In this document: in pieces, positions 9,901 through 18,450 of the stretch
How positions within the stretch are numbered: position 1 is the stretch's first letter
How the letters are laid out: each line of letters starts with the position of its first letter
Assembly (NCBI GenBank): GCA_013154005.1
Contig: JAADDK010000065.1
Coordinates: forward strand, 1-40,176
Direction of reading: 5' to 3'
Length of the DNA: 40,176 nucleotides
Source of the DNA: Methanobacteriota archaeon
GTDB lineage: Archaea; Thermoplasmatota; Thermoplasmata; Thermoplasmatales; Aciduliprofundaceae
Translations under genes and position numbers: made by a program
Notes under the pieces: generated by a model
Told to the model about the DNA's origin: nothing
The model's database searches: none
What the model saw: the letters and a program-made list of their open reading frames with translations, nothing else

Positions 9901-9944
9901 GTGAGGTTCTGTGCTGTGCTCAACGCTTTTTGCGAGGAAAAGCA

Positions 9945-9952
9945 TTTATATA
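9945..9952 (+). promoter_or_regulatory. TATA box of the EF-1A operon
   Basis: TTTATATA predicts a start near 9975. The resulting leader of about 23 nt carries a strong AAAGGAGGT Shine-Dalgarno site, as expected for a very highly expressed gene. Confidence 0.6.
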
Positions 9953-9997
9953 CAATGAGTATATGGGGTTGTCAGAGCAATAAAGGAGGTAATGAAG

Positions 9998-11269
9998 ATG
10001 GCAGAAAAACCACACATGAATATCGTGTTCATCGGCCATGTGGACCATGGAAAGTCAACCACGGTAGGACGCCTGCTCTACGAGCATGGCGAGATAGACC
10101 AGAGAATCATTGACAATTACAGAAAGGAGGCAGAAGAGAAGGGCAAAGCGACCTTTGAGTTTGCCTGGGTAATGGATCGCCTGAAGGAGGAGCGAGAGAG
10201 AGGCGTTACAATAGATGTGGCGCATCGCAAGTTCGTTACTGATAAGTACTATTTCACAATTATCGATGCTCCCGGGCACAGAGACTTTGTGAAGAATATG
10301 ATTACCGGAACCTCTCAGGCAGATGCTGCGATTCTGATAGTGGCTGCACCTGAGGGTGTGATGGAGCAGACCAAGGAGCATCTGTTCCTGGCGAGAACTC
10401 TGGGTGTGCCTCAGCTTATAGTGGCAATCAACAAGATGGACGCCACAAAGCCCCCGTACAGCGAAGAGCGATTCAAGCAGGTCAAGGCTGAGGTCGAGAA
10501 GCTTCTCGCAATGCTCGGCTGGAAGGATGTGCCCATCATACCCATCAGCGGTTACAAGGGCGATAACGTCATGAAGAAGAGCGAAAATATGCCGTGGTGG
10601 AACGGGCCCACTCTGATTGAGCTGCTCAACAACCTCAAGCTTCCTCCTAAGCCTACGGATAAGCCTCTGCGCGTGCCTGTGCAGGACGTTTACAGCATTA
10701 CTGGTATCGGCACAGTGCCTGTGGGTCGTGTGGAGACCGGCGTCCTGAAGGTTGGAGATAAAGTGACCTTTATGCCGGCAAATAAGACGGGTGAGGTTAA
10801 GAGCATAGAGATGCATCACCAGGCAATGAAGGAGGCATATCCCGGCGATAATATAGGTTTCAACGTGCGCGGTGTGGGTAAGAAGGATATTCGCCGCGGC
10901 GATGTGGCCGGACCGGCAAATGCGCCGCCCACGGTTGCCAAGACCTTCACCGCACAGGTGGTCGTGCTGAACCATCCCAGCGTGATTGCTGTGGGATATA
11001 CGCCCGTGTTCCATGCGCACACCGCGCAGGTGGCATGCACATTTGAGGAGATTGTCAAGACGCTCGACCCGAGAACCGGTGCAGTGAAGCAGGACCACCC
11101 CGACTTCATAAAGACTGGCGATATTGCCATAGTGAAGATTCGCCCGACCAGGCCTATGGTGATTGAGCCTGTGAAGGAGATACCTCAGTTGGGCCGCTTT
11201 GCTATACGCGATATGGGACAGACCGTGGCTGCTGGCCAGTGCATTGAGGTCGAGAAGAAACAGATGTAA
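9998..11269 (+). CDS. tuf: Translation elongation factor EF-1 alpha (aEF-1A)
   Basis: A 423-residue GTPase that delivers aminoacyl-tRNA to the A site. Motifs are GHVDHGKST (G1), DAPGHRDF (G3) and NKMD (G4), followed by the two beta-barrel domains and the [18 protein letters not shown] block. Two ATGs are in frame at 9992 and 9998. The second is preferred because AAAGGAGGT ends 7 nt before it and only 1 nt before the first, and [15 protein letters not shown] is a usual start. uS10 follows 27 nt downstream, the conserved archaeal pairing. Confidence 0.97.
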   Translation: MAEKPHMNIVFIGHVDHGKSTTVGRLLYEHGEIDQRIIDNYRKEAEEKGKATFEFAWVMDRLKEERERGVTIDVAHRKFVTDKYYFTIIDAPGHRDFVKNMITGTSQADAAILIVAAPEGVMEQTKEHLFLARTLGVPQLIVAINKMDATKPPYSEERFKQVKAEVEKLLAMLGWKDVPIIPISGYKGDNVMKKSENMPWWNGPTLIELLNNLKLPPKPTDKPLRVPVQDVYSITGIGTVPVGRVETGVLKVGDKVTFMPANKTGEVKSIEMHHQAMKEAYPGDNIGFNVRGVGKKDIRRGDVAGPANAPPTVAKTFTAQVVVLNHPSVIAVGYTPVFHAHTAQVACTFEEIVKTLDPRTGAVKQDHPDFIKTGDIAIVKIRPTRPMVIEPVKEIPQLGRFAIRDMGQTVAAGQCIEVEKKQM

Positions 11270-11296
11270 TCTTTCCTCTCTTTTTTGGTGATTTTT

Positions 11297-11611
11297 ATGG
11301 CAACATATAGGGCAAGAATAAAACTGAGCGGTACTGACCACAGGCGTGTGGACGAGGTTTGCAATCAGGTTAAGGCAATTGCTCAGCGCACAGGTGTGGA
11401 GATGCATGGCCCGATTCCTCTGCCAACAAAGCGCTTGGTGGTGCCTGTGAGAAAAGCGCCAGATGGCGAAGGCTCTGAGACATGGGAGCGCTGGGAGATG
11501 CGCATACACAAGAGGCTCATTGATATTGATGCGGATGAGCGTGCGCTTCGGCAGTTGATGCGTATCCAGATTCCTGACGGAATTCACATTGAGATTGAGC
11601 TCAAATCCTGA
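11297..11611 (+). CDS. rps10: Small ribosomal subunit protein uS10
   Basis: A 104-residue uS10 with [19 protein letters not shown] and the [18 protein letters not shown] loop, ending in the usual strand VHIEIEL-like segment. The track start at 11285 is a TTG upstream. ATG 11297 is better because GGTGA lies just before it and [12 protein letters not shown] matches the family. It is co-transcribed with EF-1A. A pyrimidine-rich TCTTTCCTCTC lies between the two genes. Confidence 0.95.
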   Translation: MATYRARIKLSGTDHRRVDEVCNQVKAIAQRTGVEMHGPIPLPTKRLVVPVRKAPDGEGSETWERWEMRIHKRLIDIDADERALRQLMRIQIPDGIHIEIELKS

Positions 11612-11626
11612 GTTTTGAAAAAGTTC

Positions 11627-11634
11627 TTTATATT
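11627..11634 (+). promoter_or_regulatory. TATA box of the rubrerythrin/VIT1 gene
   Basis: TTTATATT is centred about 26 nt before ATG 11656, with no Shine-Dalgarno site. This supports a leaderless mRNA. Confidence 0.55.
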
Positions 11635-11655
11635 CGTTTTACCTTTTGCATATGT

Positions 11656-12525
11656 ATGAGTGCTTCGCTGGAGCCTGCGCTGCTTCGTAAGGTTCTGGAA
11701 TACCAAAAAAATGAGATTACTGAGTATCACGTCTATTCTGAGCTGGCAAAGCGCTCCAAGAATAATGCGGAAGTGCTTCGCAAGATTGGAAAAGATGAGC
11801 TGGGTCATTATAAGTACTGGGTTCGAATCACGGGCAGGGAGGTAGAGCCCGACAGGCGTAAGATAAAAAAATATCTGCTCATCTCCAAGATTTTTGGAGT
11901 GACTTTTGCGATAAAGATGATGGAGCGCGGGGAGGGAGATGCGCAGGAAAATTATTCTTCACTGGTGGGAAAGATAGATGGCATAGAGGCGATAATTGAA
12001 GATGAAGAAAAACACGAAGAATTGCTTATTGATATGATTAAAGAGGAGAAAATCGAGTATGTGGGCTCCATGGTTCTGGGTCTGAACGATGCGCTGGTGG
12101 AGCTCACTGGCGCGCTTGCAGGCTTATCATTTGCGTTGCAGAACACGAAGTTAATAGGGTTTGTGGGGCTCATCACCGGCCTCGCAGCGGCGATGTCCAT
12201 GGCCTCTTCCGAATACCTTTCCAAGAAATCGGAGAAATTCGACAGGCCGGGCAGAGCGGCCACTTACACGGGCATTGCTTATTTTCTGACTGTGATGCTC
12301 CTCATCGCTCCGTATTTCATTCTCGACGCGTATTATTTCGCGCTCATCGCCACGCTTCTTCTCGGGCTGTTTGCGATATTCATATTCACGTTTTTCGTGG
12401 CAGTGGTGAAAGATATGTCGTTTAAGCGGTTGTTTGTGGAGATGGCTTTAATAAGTTTTGGCATCGCGGGAATATCGTTCCTTATAGGCGTGGTAATCCG
12501 CGTGCTGTTTGGCGTGGATATGTAA
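11656..12525 (+). CDS. Rubrerythrin-like domain fused to a VIT1/CCC1 metal transporter
   Basis: A 289-residue fusion. Residues 1 to about 135 form a ferritin-like four-helix segment with iron-ligand patterns (NEITEYHVYSEL, GKDELGHYKYW, EDEEKHEELL). Residues from about 140 form a VIT1/CCC1 membrane domain (LGLNDALVELTGALAGLSFA, then MASSEYLSKKSE) with about five membrane helices. Related proteins move Fe2+ or Mn2+ out of the cytosol, and the ferritin-like part may sense or load iron. The call is an iron/manganese exporter acting in metal or oxidative stress. Its stop codon abuts the stop of the convergent hypothetical gene with no spacer. Confidence 0.88.
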   Translation: MSASLEPALLRKVLEYQKNEITEYHVYSELAKRSKNNAEVLRKIGKDELGHYKYWVRITGREVEPDRRKIKKYLLISKIFGVTFAIKMMERGEGDAQENYSSLVGKIDGIEAIIEDEEKHEELLIDMIKEEKIEYVGSMVLGLNDALVELTGALAGLSFALQNTKLIGFVGLITGLAAAMSMASSEYLSKKSEKFDRPGRAATYTGIAYFLTVMLLIAPYFILDAYYFALIATLLLGLFAIFIFTFFVAVVKDMSFKRLFVEMALISFGIAGISFLIGVVIRVLFGVDM

Positions 12526-12846
12526 TTATTTTTCCAGTCCAAAATAATATTTTTTACCCGGTTCTATTTTTATTTTGCCGCCGCGGGTGACTGTAATCAC
12601 TTCCATGATTTTCGAGTAAATTTTATCCTCTGGTGCAACCCATACAAATCCGCTGTGGTACACGTACACTTTATTCTTCTCCGTATAGAAAAACACATCA
12701 TGCAGCGGTTTTGTGTTGCAATCGAGAGGGTACACATTGCCGTGGAAAATAGGAGCATGTTTGGATACCATGGTTACTATATCAATTTTTGGAAATTGCA
12801 TTCTTATCTCTTCAATTTCTTCTTTGGACATATTTATTTTAACCAT
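12526..12846 (-). CDS. Hypothetical protein downstream of tRNA-Arg
   Basis: A 106-residue soluble protein that I do not recognise. It has a charged N-terminal helix (MSKEEIEEIRMQF) followed by a beta-rich part with HDVFFYTEKNKVYVYHSGFV. ATG 12846 is chosen over the track's GTG because GGTGG lies about 5 nt before it; an ATG at 12831 is also possible. The 3' end of tRNA-Arg is only 12 nt upstream on the same strand and no TATA box lies between. The mRNA may therefore be released from the tRNA precursor. Confidence 0.6.
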   Translation of the reverse strand: MVKINMSKEEIEEIRMQFPKIDIVTMVSKHAPIFHGNVYPLDCNTKPLHDVFFYTEKNKVYVYHSGFVWVAPEDKIYSKIMEVITVTRGGKIKIEPGKKYYFGLEK

Positions 12847-12858
12847 CCGCTCCACCAG

Positions 12859-12933
12859 CGGGCGCGGCGGGATTCGAACCCGCGACTTGCAGCTTAGGAG
12901 GCTGCCGCCATGTCCTGGCTAGGCCACGCGCCC
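12859..12933 (-). tRNA. tRNA-Arg (anticodon CCT)
   Basis: The reverse strand folds as a cloverleaf: acceptor GGGCGCG/CGCGCCC, D arm GCC...GGC, anticodon stem GCAGC/GCTGC around loop CTCCTAA, and T arm GCGGG-TTCGAAT-CCCGC. The anticodon CCT reads AGG. There is no intron and CCA is not encoded. A TATA box (TTTATAAA on the minus strand, about 12953-12960) lies upstream of its 5' end. Confidence 0.95.
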
Positions 12934-12952
12934 ATGCCCGTATTGAAAACCC

Positions 12953-12960
12953 ATTTATAA
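12953..12960 (-). promoter_or_regulatory. TATA box of tRNA-Arg
   Basis: TTTATAAA on the minus strand lies about 23 nt from the mature tRNA 5' end. It may also drive the hypothetical gene downstream. Confidence 0.5.
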
Positions 12961-13011
12961 AGAATTCGCATAGGGGGCTGGAGTGCGTGTGTGTGGCGGA
13001 ATGATGCACAA

Positions 13012-13019
13012 TTTAAATA
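13012..13019 (+). promoter_or_regulatory. TATA box of the beta-helix surface protein gene
   Basis: TTTAAATA predicts a start near 13042. The leader then contains GAAGGTGAG, 5 nt before ATG 13060. Confidence 0.55.
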
Positions 13020-13059
13020 TACTAAATCGTTAATATCATATCTGTTGAAGGTGAGTAAA

Positions 13060-15426
13060 ATGAAGGTTGTGGCATGGCTGGTTGTATTCGGAATGGTTCT
13101 GGTTGCCTTTTCTCCATTTATGACTACCGCGCACGGTGTGTTATTTAGGAATGATTTTTCTGCCAGTGAACCTATAAATATAGATGGTAACAGTGCACTG
13201 TCAACGCTGGCAACACAGAACGGCTGGCCGGGTAACGGCACCCCCGAGAATCCTTACATTATTTCGGGATACGTTATAAATGCTACTGGAAACAGTTATG
13301 CGTTTAGCATCAGTAATACTGATCTGTGTTTTATTTTGGAAAATTCCGCTCTGAAGGGGGCTCAATATGGAGTGATTCTTAAAAATGTTAAAAATGCGGT
13401 TATTATGGGAAATAACGTGTCTGGAAATAGTGTGGCTGGATTGTGGATTGATAGTTCCTCAAATATCTCGGTATACAGTAACGTTATGTATGGTACTGGA
13501 ATACAGATATCCGGAGATCTCCAGAGTCTTGAATCCCTTAAAATTGCGTCCAATAATACTGTAAATGGGAAGCCTGTTTACTATTACAAGGATGCTTATG
13601 ATATATCTATCTCAGTGGATGCAGGTGAGATTATTATTGTAAATTCTACGCAGATATCCTGTGATTCACTTGCAATTTCTCATACAACCTTCGGTTTGGG
13701 TATTTATTACTCTTCTGAAATTGGTGTATATAATAGTACTTTTACCTATATGTCCACAGATGGTGTGTATGTGGCTGGGTCTAACAACGTAACAATATAT
13801 GCTGTTCAGAGTGGACTAAATAATGCAAGTGGGATTTTTGTTACTGGTTCAGAGAATGTGAACATTTCTTCTATCACTTCTGCTTATAATGCAAAGTCCG
13901 GAATCTATCTTGACCATACTGTTAATAGCAGGCTCAGTAATGATGTGGCTTACAATAACTATGTGGGTGTGGAGCTTTATTATTCATCTCAAAATGTGAT
14001 TGTGGGTGGTGATTTTTACAATAATACAAACAGTGGAGTTGAGCTGGCATACTCGTCGAATAATGAGGTTAGCGAAATCACCACATGGGGAAATGTGAAT
14101 GGTATATTTGTTAACTCTGCGCATTATAATACTTTCTACGGCAATACCATGAAAGATGATGGGATGGACATGACTGGAGATAAAACCACATTTATCTCGC
14201 AGGAAATTCCAGACAACAATACCGTTAATGGTAAGTCGTTGCTTTATTATGCAAACAAAAATTTTAACTGGGCAAGCGTTGGAAGTGGTGCGGGAGAGAT
14301 TATTCTGGCTGAGGTTTCCAGTGCACGGGTGGAAGGTCTAACCTTTTCGGGACAGTCGAACGCATTGATTATTGCATACTCTCAAAATATTTATGTGGTG
14401 AACACCTCATTTTCGAACGTTAAAACTGGAGTTTATGTGTTGAATTCCAGGTCAATATCTGTACAGGGTAACAGTTTCACATCTTTTTCATACAGTGTTT
14501 ATTTTGAGGGGGTTAATTATTCTGTTGTCTCAGATAATGTGATGTTCAACGGCTCTTACGGGGTGTATCTCACCAAGTCTTCATATGACCTGATAAACAA
14601 TAATACAGAGTCACATATGGGTGTCGGTGTGGATTTGATGTATTTCAGTAGCTGGAATGTGGTTGAGAGAAACAATATTTCTTACTGCGTTCCCTCGGCG
14701 ATGTTTCTGGTGGCGGCATATAACAATATAATTCGGGGAAATGTCTTTACTTACAGCAAAATGGATGCGATATGGATTATGGAAGGCTCTGACAACGTGC
14801 TTTACAATAACACCTTTAAATTCAATAACAATTCTGGCACCACGTACAATGCTTCTCATATTCAGGCTGAGGATGATGATGGTGGAAATCTGTGGAATAT
14901 TACCGGATACGGCAACTACTGGTATGACTGGGCAAACAACAATGATACCAATTACAATGTTACAACCGGAATAATAAAATGGCCTTACGTTATATACGGA
15001 GGTAGTGCGGGTTATTCTCTCGCTAAGGATTATCTACCTTTAAAATATCCGTCAAGTGCCAAAGTTTTTGTGCCGTCCGCGCCCACTGAACTGACTGCGC
15101 ATGCGGGCACAGGATATGTTTACATTTCCTGGAATTCTCCCATTGATGATGGTGGCTCACCGGTAACAAGCTACAGAATTTACAGAAATGGTGTGGTAAT
15201 TGCCACGGTGCCTGCGTATCAGCATGATTTTAATGATACCGGTGTGGAAGGTGGACAGACTTACACATATTATGTGATTGCGGTGAATTCGGTGGGCGGT
15301 TTGTTTAAAAGCAATACGGTGCAGGCCACGCCGGGAGGTGAGGTTCCGGAGTTTTCCAGCTACGCTGCAGTGCTGGTGATATTGAGTTTTGTGAGCGTTG
15401 TTGTATTAAGACGGAGACACCACTAA
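13060..15426 (+). CDS. Secreted NosD-like beta-helix protein with FN3 domain and C-terminal anchor
   Basis: A 788-residue exported protein. A signal peptide is clear (VVAWLVVFGMVLVAFSPFMTTA). Most of the chain is a right-handed parallel beta-helix with repeated short strands, many N-x-S/T sequons and NosD-like blocks. A segment starting NNTVNGK is present twice (about residues 165 and 385), showing internal duplication. A fibronectin type III domain spans about 672-760 (PSAPTELTAHAGTGYVYISW). A tail VPEFSSYAAVLVILSFVSVV plus RRRHH forms a PEF-like membrane anchor. ATG 13060 is chosen over 12991 for its Shine-Dalgarno site and signal peptide. It is probably a glycosylated surface protein. It appears richer in A+T than its neighbours. 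Confidence 0.85.
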   Translation: MKVVAWLVVFGMVLVAFSPFMTTAHGVLFRNDFSASEPINIDGNSALSTLATQNGWPGNGTPENPYIISGYVINATGNSYAFSISNTDLCFILENSALKGAQYGVILKNVKNAVIMGNNVSGNSVAGLWIDSSSNISVYSNVMYGTGIQISGDLQSLESLKIASNNTVNGKPVYYYKDAYDISISVDAGEIIIVNSTQISCDSLAISHTTFGLGIYYSSEIGVYNSTFTYMSTDGVYVAGSNNVTIYAVQSGLNNASGIFVTGSENVNISSITSAYNAKSGIYLDHTVNSRLSNDVAYNNYVGVELYYSSQNVIVGGDFYNNTNSGVELAYSSNNEVSEITTWGNVNGIFVNSAHYNTFYGNTMKDDGMDMTGDKTTFISQEIPDNNTVNGKSLLYYANKNFNWASVGSGAGEIILAEVSSARVEGLTFSGQSNALIIAYSQNIYVVNTSFSNVKTGVYVLNSRSISVQGNSFTSFSYSVYFEGVNYSVVSDNVMFNGSYGVYLTKSSYDLINNNTESHMGVGVDLMYFSSWNVVERNNISYCVPSAMFLVAAYNNIIRGNVFTYSKMDAIWIMEGSDNVLYNNTFKFNNNSGTTYNASHIQAEDDDGGNLWNITGYGNYWYDWANNNDTNYNVTTGIIKWPYVIYGGSAGYSLAKDYLPLKYPSSAKVFVPSAPTELTAHAGTGYVYISWNSPIDDGGSPVTSYRIYRNGVVIATVPAYQHDFNDTGVEGGQTYTYYVIAVNSVGGLFKSNTVQATPGGEVPEFSSYAAVLVILSFVSVVVLRRRHH

Positions 15427-15452
15427 ATTCTTCATTTTTATTTTTGTTGTTT
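15427..15452 (+). terminator. T-rich termination region after the surface protein gene
   Basis: TTTTTATTTTTGTTGTTTT follows the stop codon and precedes the padR promoter. It fits archaeal oligo-T termination. Confidence 0.4.
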
Positions 15453-15465
15453 TCTGAGAAAGTTA

Positions 15466-15473
15466 TTTATATC
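15466..15473 (+). promoter_or_regulatory. TATA box of the padR operon
   Basis: TTTATATC predicts a start near 15496. That lies downstream of ATG 15490 and favours ATG 15511 as the padR start. Confidence 0.5.
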
Positions 15474-15486
15474 ATACACTATCTCT

Positions 15487-15500
15487 GTTATGTATATAAC
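15487..15500 (+). promoter_or_regulatory. Candidate PadR operator
   Basis: GTTAT-GTAT-ATAAC is a perfect 5-bp inverted repeat with a 4-bp spacer. It covers the predicted transcription start of the padR operon, where a repressor would block initiation. It is a candidate only, from one site. Confidence 0.35.
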
Positions 15501-15510
15501 GGTGTTAGGT

Positions 15511-15861
15511 ATGCATGCCATTGAACGGAAAATAGACAGGGAGATGCGCTCCGGTGTGTATACGCTTCTGATTTTGAAAGCTATTTCTGAGCTGGGCGAG
15601 AGCTATGGATACGAGATTGAAAAGTACATCTATGAAAAGAGCGGTGGGCAAATAATGATTAAAGACGCCACGGTTTATCCCATTCTCAGGTATCTGACGA
15701 AAAATAAAGTTCTCAAATCGTACTGGACCGAGCCGGGAAAGGGCGTGCCGAGGAAGTATTATCAGCTCACGGACGAGGGCAAGGAGGTTTTTAAGAATCT
15801 GCTTAAGAGGTATCGCGAGCTGGAAGCGAGAGTGAACAAGGTTCTGGAGGGTGATGAGTGA
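15511..15861 (+). CDS. PadR-family transcriptional regulator
   Basis: A 116-residue winged-helix repressor of the PadR group. It has the family opening REMRSGVYTLLILKAI, SYGYEIEKYIYEKSGGQI, the DNA-contacting part VYPILRYLTKNKVL and the wing PRKYYQLTDEGKEV, followed by a C-terminal dimerisation helix. The track begins at ATG 15490. ATG 15511 is preferred because of the predicted transcription start and a GGTG site 6 nt before it, though 15490 cannot be excluded. It heads a cluster with an SdpI-like protein and ABC exporters, so it probably controls them and itself. Its stop overlaps the next start by one base. Confidence 0.9.
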   Translation: MHAIERKIDREMRSGVYTLLILKAISELGESYGYEIEKYIYEKSGGQIMIKDATVYPILRYLTKNKVLKSYWTEPGKGVPRKYYQLTDEGKEVFKNLLKRYRELEARVNKVLEGDE

Positions 15862-16664
15862 TGTATTACTTTATGTTTATAATAACGTTAGTGTACCTGG
15901 CTGCCGGGCTGGCACAGTATTTCATCGCGCCGAAGGTGGGGCCGAACCCGTATTTTGGGTTCAGAGTGGGTTATACGCTGTCTGATAGAGAAGTTTGGAA
16001 TAAAGCTAATAGATTTCTGGGGCTGCTGATGACCATACACGGGCTCTTTCTGCTGCCCCTGTCCCTTATTCTGGACGTGCTCTGGTTCCTTATTCTGTTC
16101 CTTGTGCCGATGCTGGTTTTCATACCCATTGGCATAAAATACGCGGCGAATCTGCTCGAATTAAAGGGTGCAAAATCGGGAATTGTCGGGGAGAGAAAGA
16201 TGGAGCCCATCGTGCTCGGTTTTGCGTGGCTCATCACGCCCATGCTTTTTTATTCGATTCTTTTGCTTTATATGGCCTTTACATATCCGCAACTGCCTTC
16301 TGTGCTCGCCGTGCACTTCGATGCCGCGGGCAACCCCAACGGCTGGGCCACAAAGGAGAGCTTCTTTGTCAGTTATGCGGCATATTCTCTCATACTGCCG
16401 GGCACTGCGTATCTGTTTGCGTATCTGGGGTATCGGTATCCGATGTACGTGCACCCCGGCCGCACCCGTTTTCCCAGAGATGCGTATTTGAAAACACTGT
16501 TTCTGGCGATGGACGTGGCTCTGCTGTTTGAAATTTTCATCTATTACAGCATATACCTGTACGCAATGCAGGGAATTATGCTGAGCATTGGCTACACACT
16601 CATATTTACGATTATAATCGTGCTTGTGCCGATTGGCTATTTAGTATCTAAATGGAGGCGATAA
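15861..16664 (+). CDS. SdpI-family/DUF1648 membrane protein
   Basis: A 267-residue membrane protein with about seven hydrophobic segments. An N-terminal part resembles the SdpI C-terminal domain (NPYFGFRVGYTLSDREVWNKAN). A middle part has the DUF1648 signature LPSVLAVHFDAAGNPNGWATK. Bacillus SdpI gives immunity to the SdpC toxin and signals to a repressor, so a membrane-sensing or immunity role with PadR and the ABC transporters is plausible but inferred. The two modules appear in the reverse of the SdpI order. ATG 15861 follows GGAGGGTGATG and overlaps the padR stop (TGATG). The ABC ATPase gene begins one base after its stop. Confidence 0.8.
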   Translation: MYYFMFIITLVYLAAGLAQYFIAPKVGPNPYFGFRVGYTLSDREVWNKANRFLGLLMTIHGLFLLPLSLILDVLWFLILFLVPMLVFIPIGIKYAANLLELKGAKSGIVGERKMEPIVLGFAWLITPMLFYSILLLYMAFTYPQLPSVLAVHFDAAGNPNGWATKESFFVSYAAYSLILPGTAYLFAYLGYRYPMYVHPGRTRFPRDAYLKTLFLAMDVALLFEIFIYYSIYLYAMQGIMLSIGYTLIFTIIIVLVPIGYLVSKWRR

Positions 16665-16665
16665 G

Positions 16666-17577
16666 ATGGACCTGGAAGCGAAAGCATTAACAAAAAAATA
16701 TGGAAATTTCTACGCGCTGCGCGGACTTGACCTGAAAGTTAAAGGTGCCAAGTGTGTGGGCTATCTGGGCCCCAACGGCGCTGGCAAGACCACGACGTTG
16801 AAACTGTTCACGCACCTGCTGAACCCCACAGGGGGCGAGGCACTGATCAACGGATACAGCGTGCAGAAAGAGATGAAGAAAGCGCTTATGGAAGTGGGCA
16901 CTTTGATAGAAACGCCGGATTTTTATCCGTATTTGACTCCTGAGGAGTTGCTGACCATGCTTTGCAGGATTCGAGGCGCTACAAAATGCGATGTGAAGCA
17001 CGCGCTGGAAGAGGTGGGCATGTACGAGTGGCGAAACAAGAGGGTGGGCAAGTTTTCAAAGGGTATGAAACAGCGCATCGCGCTGGCCGCCGCGCTGGTG
17101 GCCAACCCGGAGATACTGATTCTTGACGAACCCACGACGGGCATGGACCCGCGGGGCATGGCGGAGATTCGCGAGGTAATTCGCGACCTGAAAAAATCGC
17201 AGCGCTTGATTTTCATGTCCTCGCATCTTCTATCCGAGGTCACCGAGGTGTGCGACGAGGTGGCAATGCTGGACCACGGCACCTTGCTTCTTCACGAGCC
17301 CATAGACGTGGTTTTAGAGCGATTCCGTGGCAATGTGGTGGAGGTAACTGCGCTGAACAAGATTGACGGTGAGGCAATCAAGGGCATCAAAGGAGTGGTG
17401 TCAGTGGAGCAGATATCCGACACGCGCGTGAGAATAGGATTCGATGACGGTGCGCAGACCCAGCACGCGATTCTCAGCGCTCTTATGCAGCAGGGTGTCG
17501 ATGTGGTGGAGTATCGCTCTGTGGGCATGGCGCTGGAAAAGGCGTATCTGGAGATGATTGGAGGTGATACAAAATGA
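16666..17577 (+). CDS. ABC transporter ATP-binding protein, first pair
   Basis: A 303-residue ABC-2-type exporter ATPase. Walker A is GPNGAGKTT near residue 37, the signature region is FSKGMKQRIALA, and Walker B is EILILDEPTTGMDPRG, followed by the SSHLLSEV histidine loop. A C-terminal regulatory segment of about 85 residues follows. GGAGGCGATAAG precedes ATG 16666. Its ATGA junction overlaps the permease start by 4 nt. The central 225 nt are nearly identical to the second ATPase at 18451, unlike the flanks. Confidence 0.94.
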   Translation: MDLEAKALTKKYGNFYALRGLDLKVKGAKCVGYLGPNGAGKTTTLKLFTHLLNPTGGEALINGYSVQKEMKKALMEVGTLIETPDFYPYLTPEELLTMLCRIRGATKCDVKHALEEVGMYEWRNKRVGKFSKGMKQRIALAAALVANPEILILDEPTTGMDPRGMAEIREVIRDLKKSQRLIFMSSHLLSEVTEVCDEVAMLDHGTLLLHEPIDVVLERFRGNVVEVTALNKIDGEAIKGIKGVVSVEQISDTRVRIGFDDGAQTQHAILSALMQQGVDVVEYRSVGMALEKAYLEMIGGDTK

Positions 17578-18383
17578 ACGATTTTGAACAGATGCTCATT
17601 TACTCCCGCTACCAATTTCGTAATTATGTGCGTGCAAAGCGATTATGGATTCTTCTTCTTATAACCGGGCTGGTAATCGCGCTAATCGTGAGTGTAAACG
17701 CCTATTTTGGCAATCCTGCGAGTGAGACAGCCAAGAAAACCGCGTCCACTTTCGCATCGTTTGCCCCAACACTTGTGGTGCTCACCGCACTGTTCTTTGG
17801 CGGTGATGCCATTGCTTCCGAGTATCAGAACAAGACCGGGTACTTTCTGCTGCCCAACCCGATACGCAGGTACGTAATTCTCTGGGGCAAGTACCTTGCC
17901 TCACTGGCGGCTGGCGGGCTCGTCGTGCTCATCTACTATCTCTCAGGGACGGTTTACACATACTACTATCACAGCACCGTGCCTGTGGAGTACTGGTACT
18001 CTCTCGCATACGCACTGGTGTTTCTGGTGAGCCTTTTATCGCTGACCTACATGTTTTCAACGTTCTTTAAAAACGGTGCGGTGGCGCTGGTGATTGTGGC
18101 GATACTTTACTTCTTCGTGTTCAACATAATTGACGGTGTGATTCAGCTCACGGGCATCGAGCCGTGGTTCTCCATAACCTATGCTGCGAACATAATCACG
18201 CTGGTGTTTCAGGGCTCGCACATGGGCGATTATCCGCACAAGACTGTGCTTCACCCCGGCAACGGTATAACGGTGACCATCTACAATCCGTACCTGTGGG
18301 AAGGGCTGGCCATAATGCTCGGGTATCTCATCATCTCAGCGATAATCTCCACGATAGTGTTCGAGAAGAAGGAAATGAAATAA
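17574..18383 (+). CDS. ABC-2 family transporter permease, first pair
   Basis: A 269-residue membrane protein with six predicted helices, the first after a short cytoplasmic tail (KRLWILLLITGLVIALIV). A coupling-type segment ASEYQNKTGYFLLPNPIRR precedes helix 3, typical of ABC-2 permeases. It overlaps the ATPase stop by 4 nt, so both are translated together and form one exporter. Substrate unknown. It is clearly paralogous to the permease at 19358, sharing the late ITLVxxGSxxGDY and NPYxWEGLAIMLGY blocks. Confidence 0.85.
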   Translation: MNDFEQMLIYSRYQFRNYVRAKRLWILLLITGLVIALIVSVNAYFGNPASETAKKTASTFASFAPTLVVLTALFFGGDAIASEYQNKTGYFLLPNPIRRYVILWGKYLASLAAGGLVVLIYYLSGTVYTYYYHSTVPVEYWYSLAYALVFLVSLLSLTYMFSTFFKNGAVALVIVAILYFFVFNIIDGVIQLTGIEPWFSITYAANIITLVFQGSHMGDYPHKTVLHPGNGITVTIYNPYLWEGLAIMLGYLIISAIISTIVFEKKEMK

Positions 18384-18398
18384 TTTTTTTATTTTTTT
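18384..18398 (+). terminator. T-rich termination site between the two ABC pairs
   Basis: TTTTTTTATTTTTTT follows the first permease stop directly. Together with the TATA box at 18406 it suggests the second pair can be transcribed on its own. Confidence 0.5.
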
Positions 18399-18405
18399 AG
18401 TAAAG

Positions 18406-18413
18406 TATTTATC
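18406..18413 (+). promoter_or_regulatory. TATA box of the second ABC pair
   Basis: TATTTATC predicts a start near 18436, giving a 15-nt leader with GGTGGTGAT before ATG 18451. Confidence 0.5.
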
Positions 18414-18450
18414 TTGGCTGGCTATTACGCTTTTATAAAGGGTGGTGATT

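Noticed and set aside
10055-11587. 510-aa minus-strand ORF opposite EF-1A and rps10
   Set aside because: It is antisense to two certain genes, with His/Leu/Arg-rich composition typical of shadow frames in codon-biased genes and no promoter or Shine-Dalgarno site.
12991-13059. 23-residue N-terminal extension of the surface protein in the ORF track
   Set aside because: It would run through the promoter TATA box and bury the signal peptide; ATG 13060 has a proper Shine-Dalgarno site.
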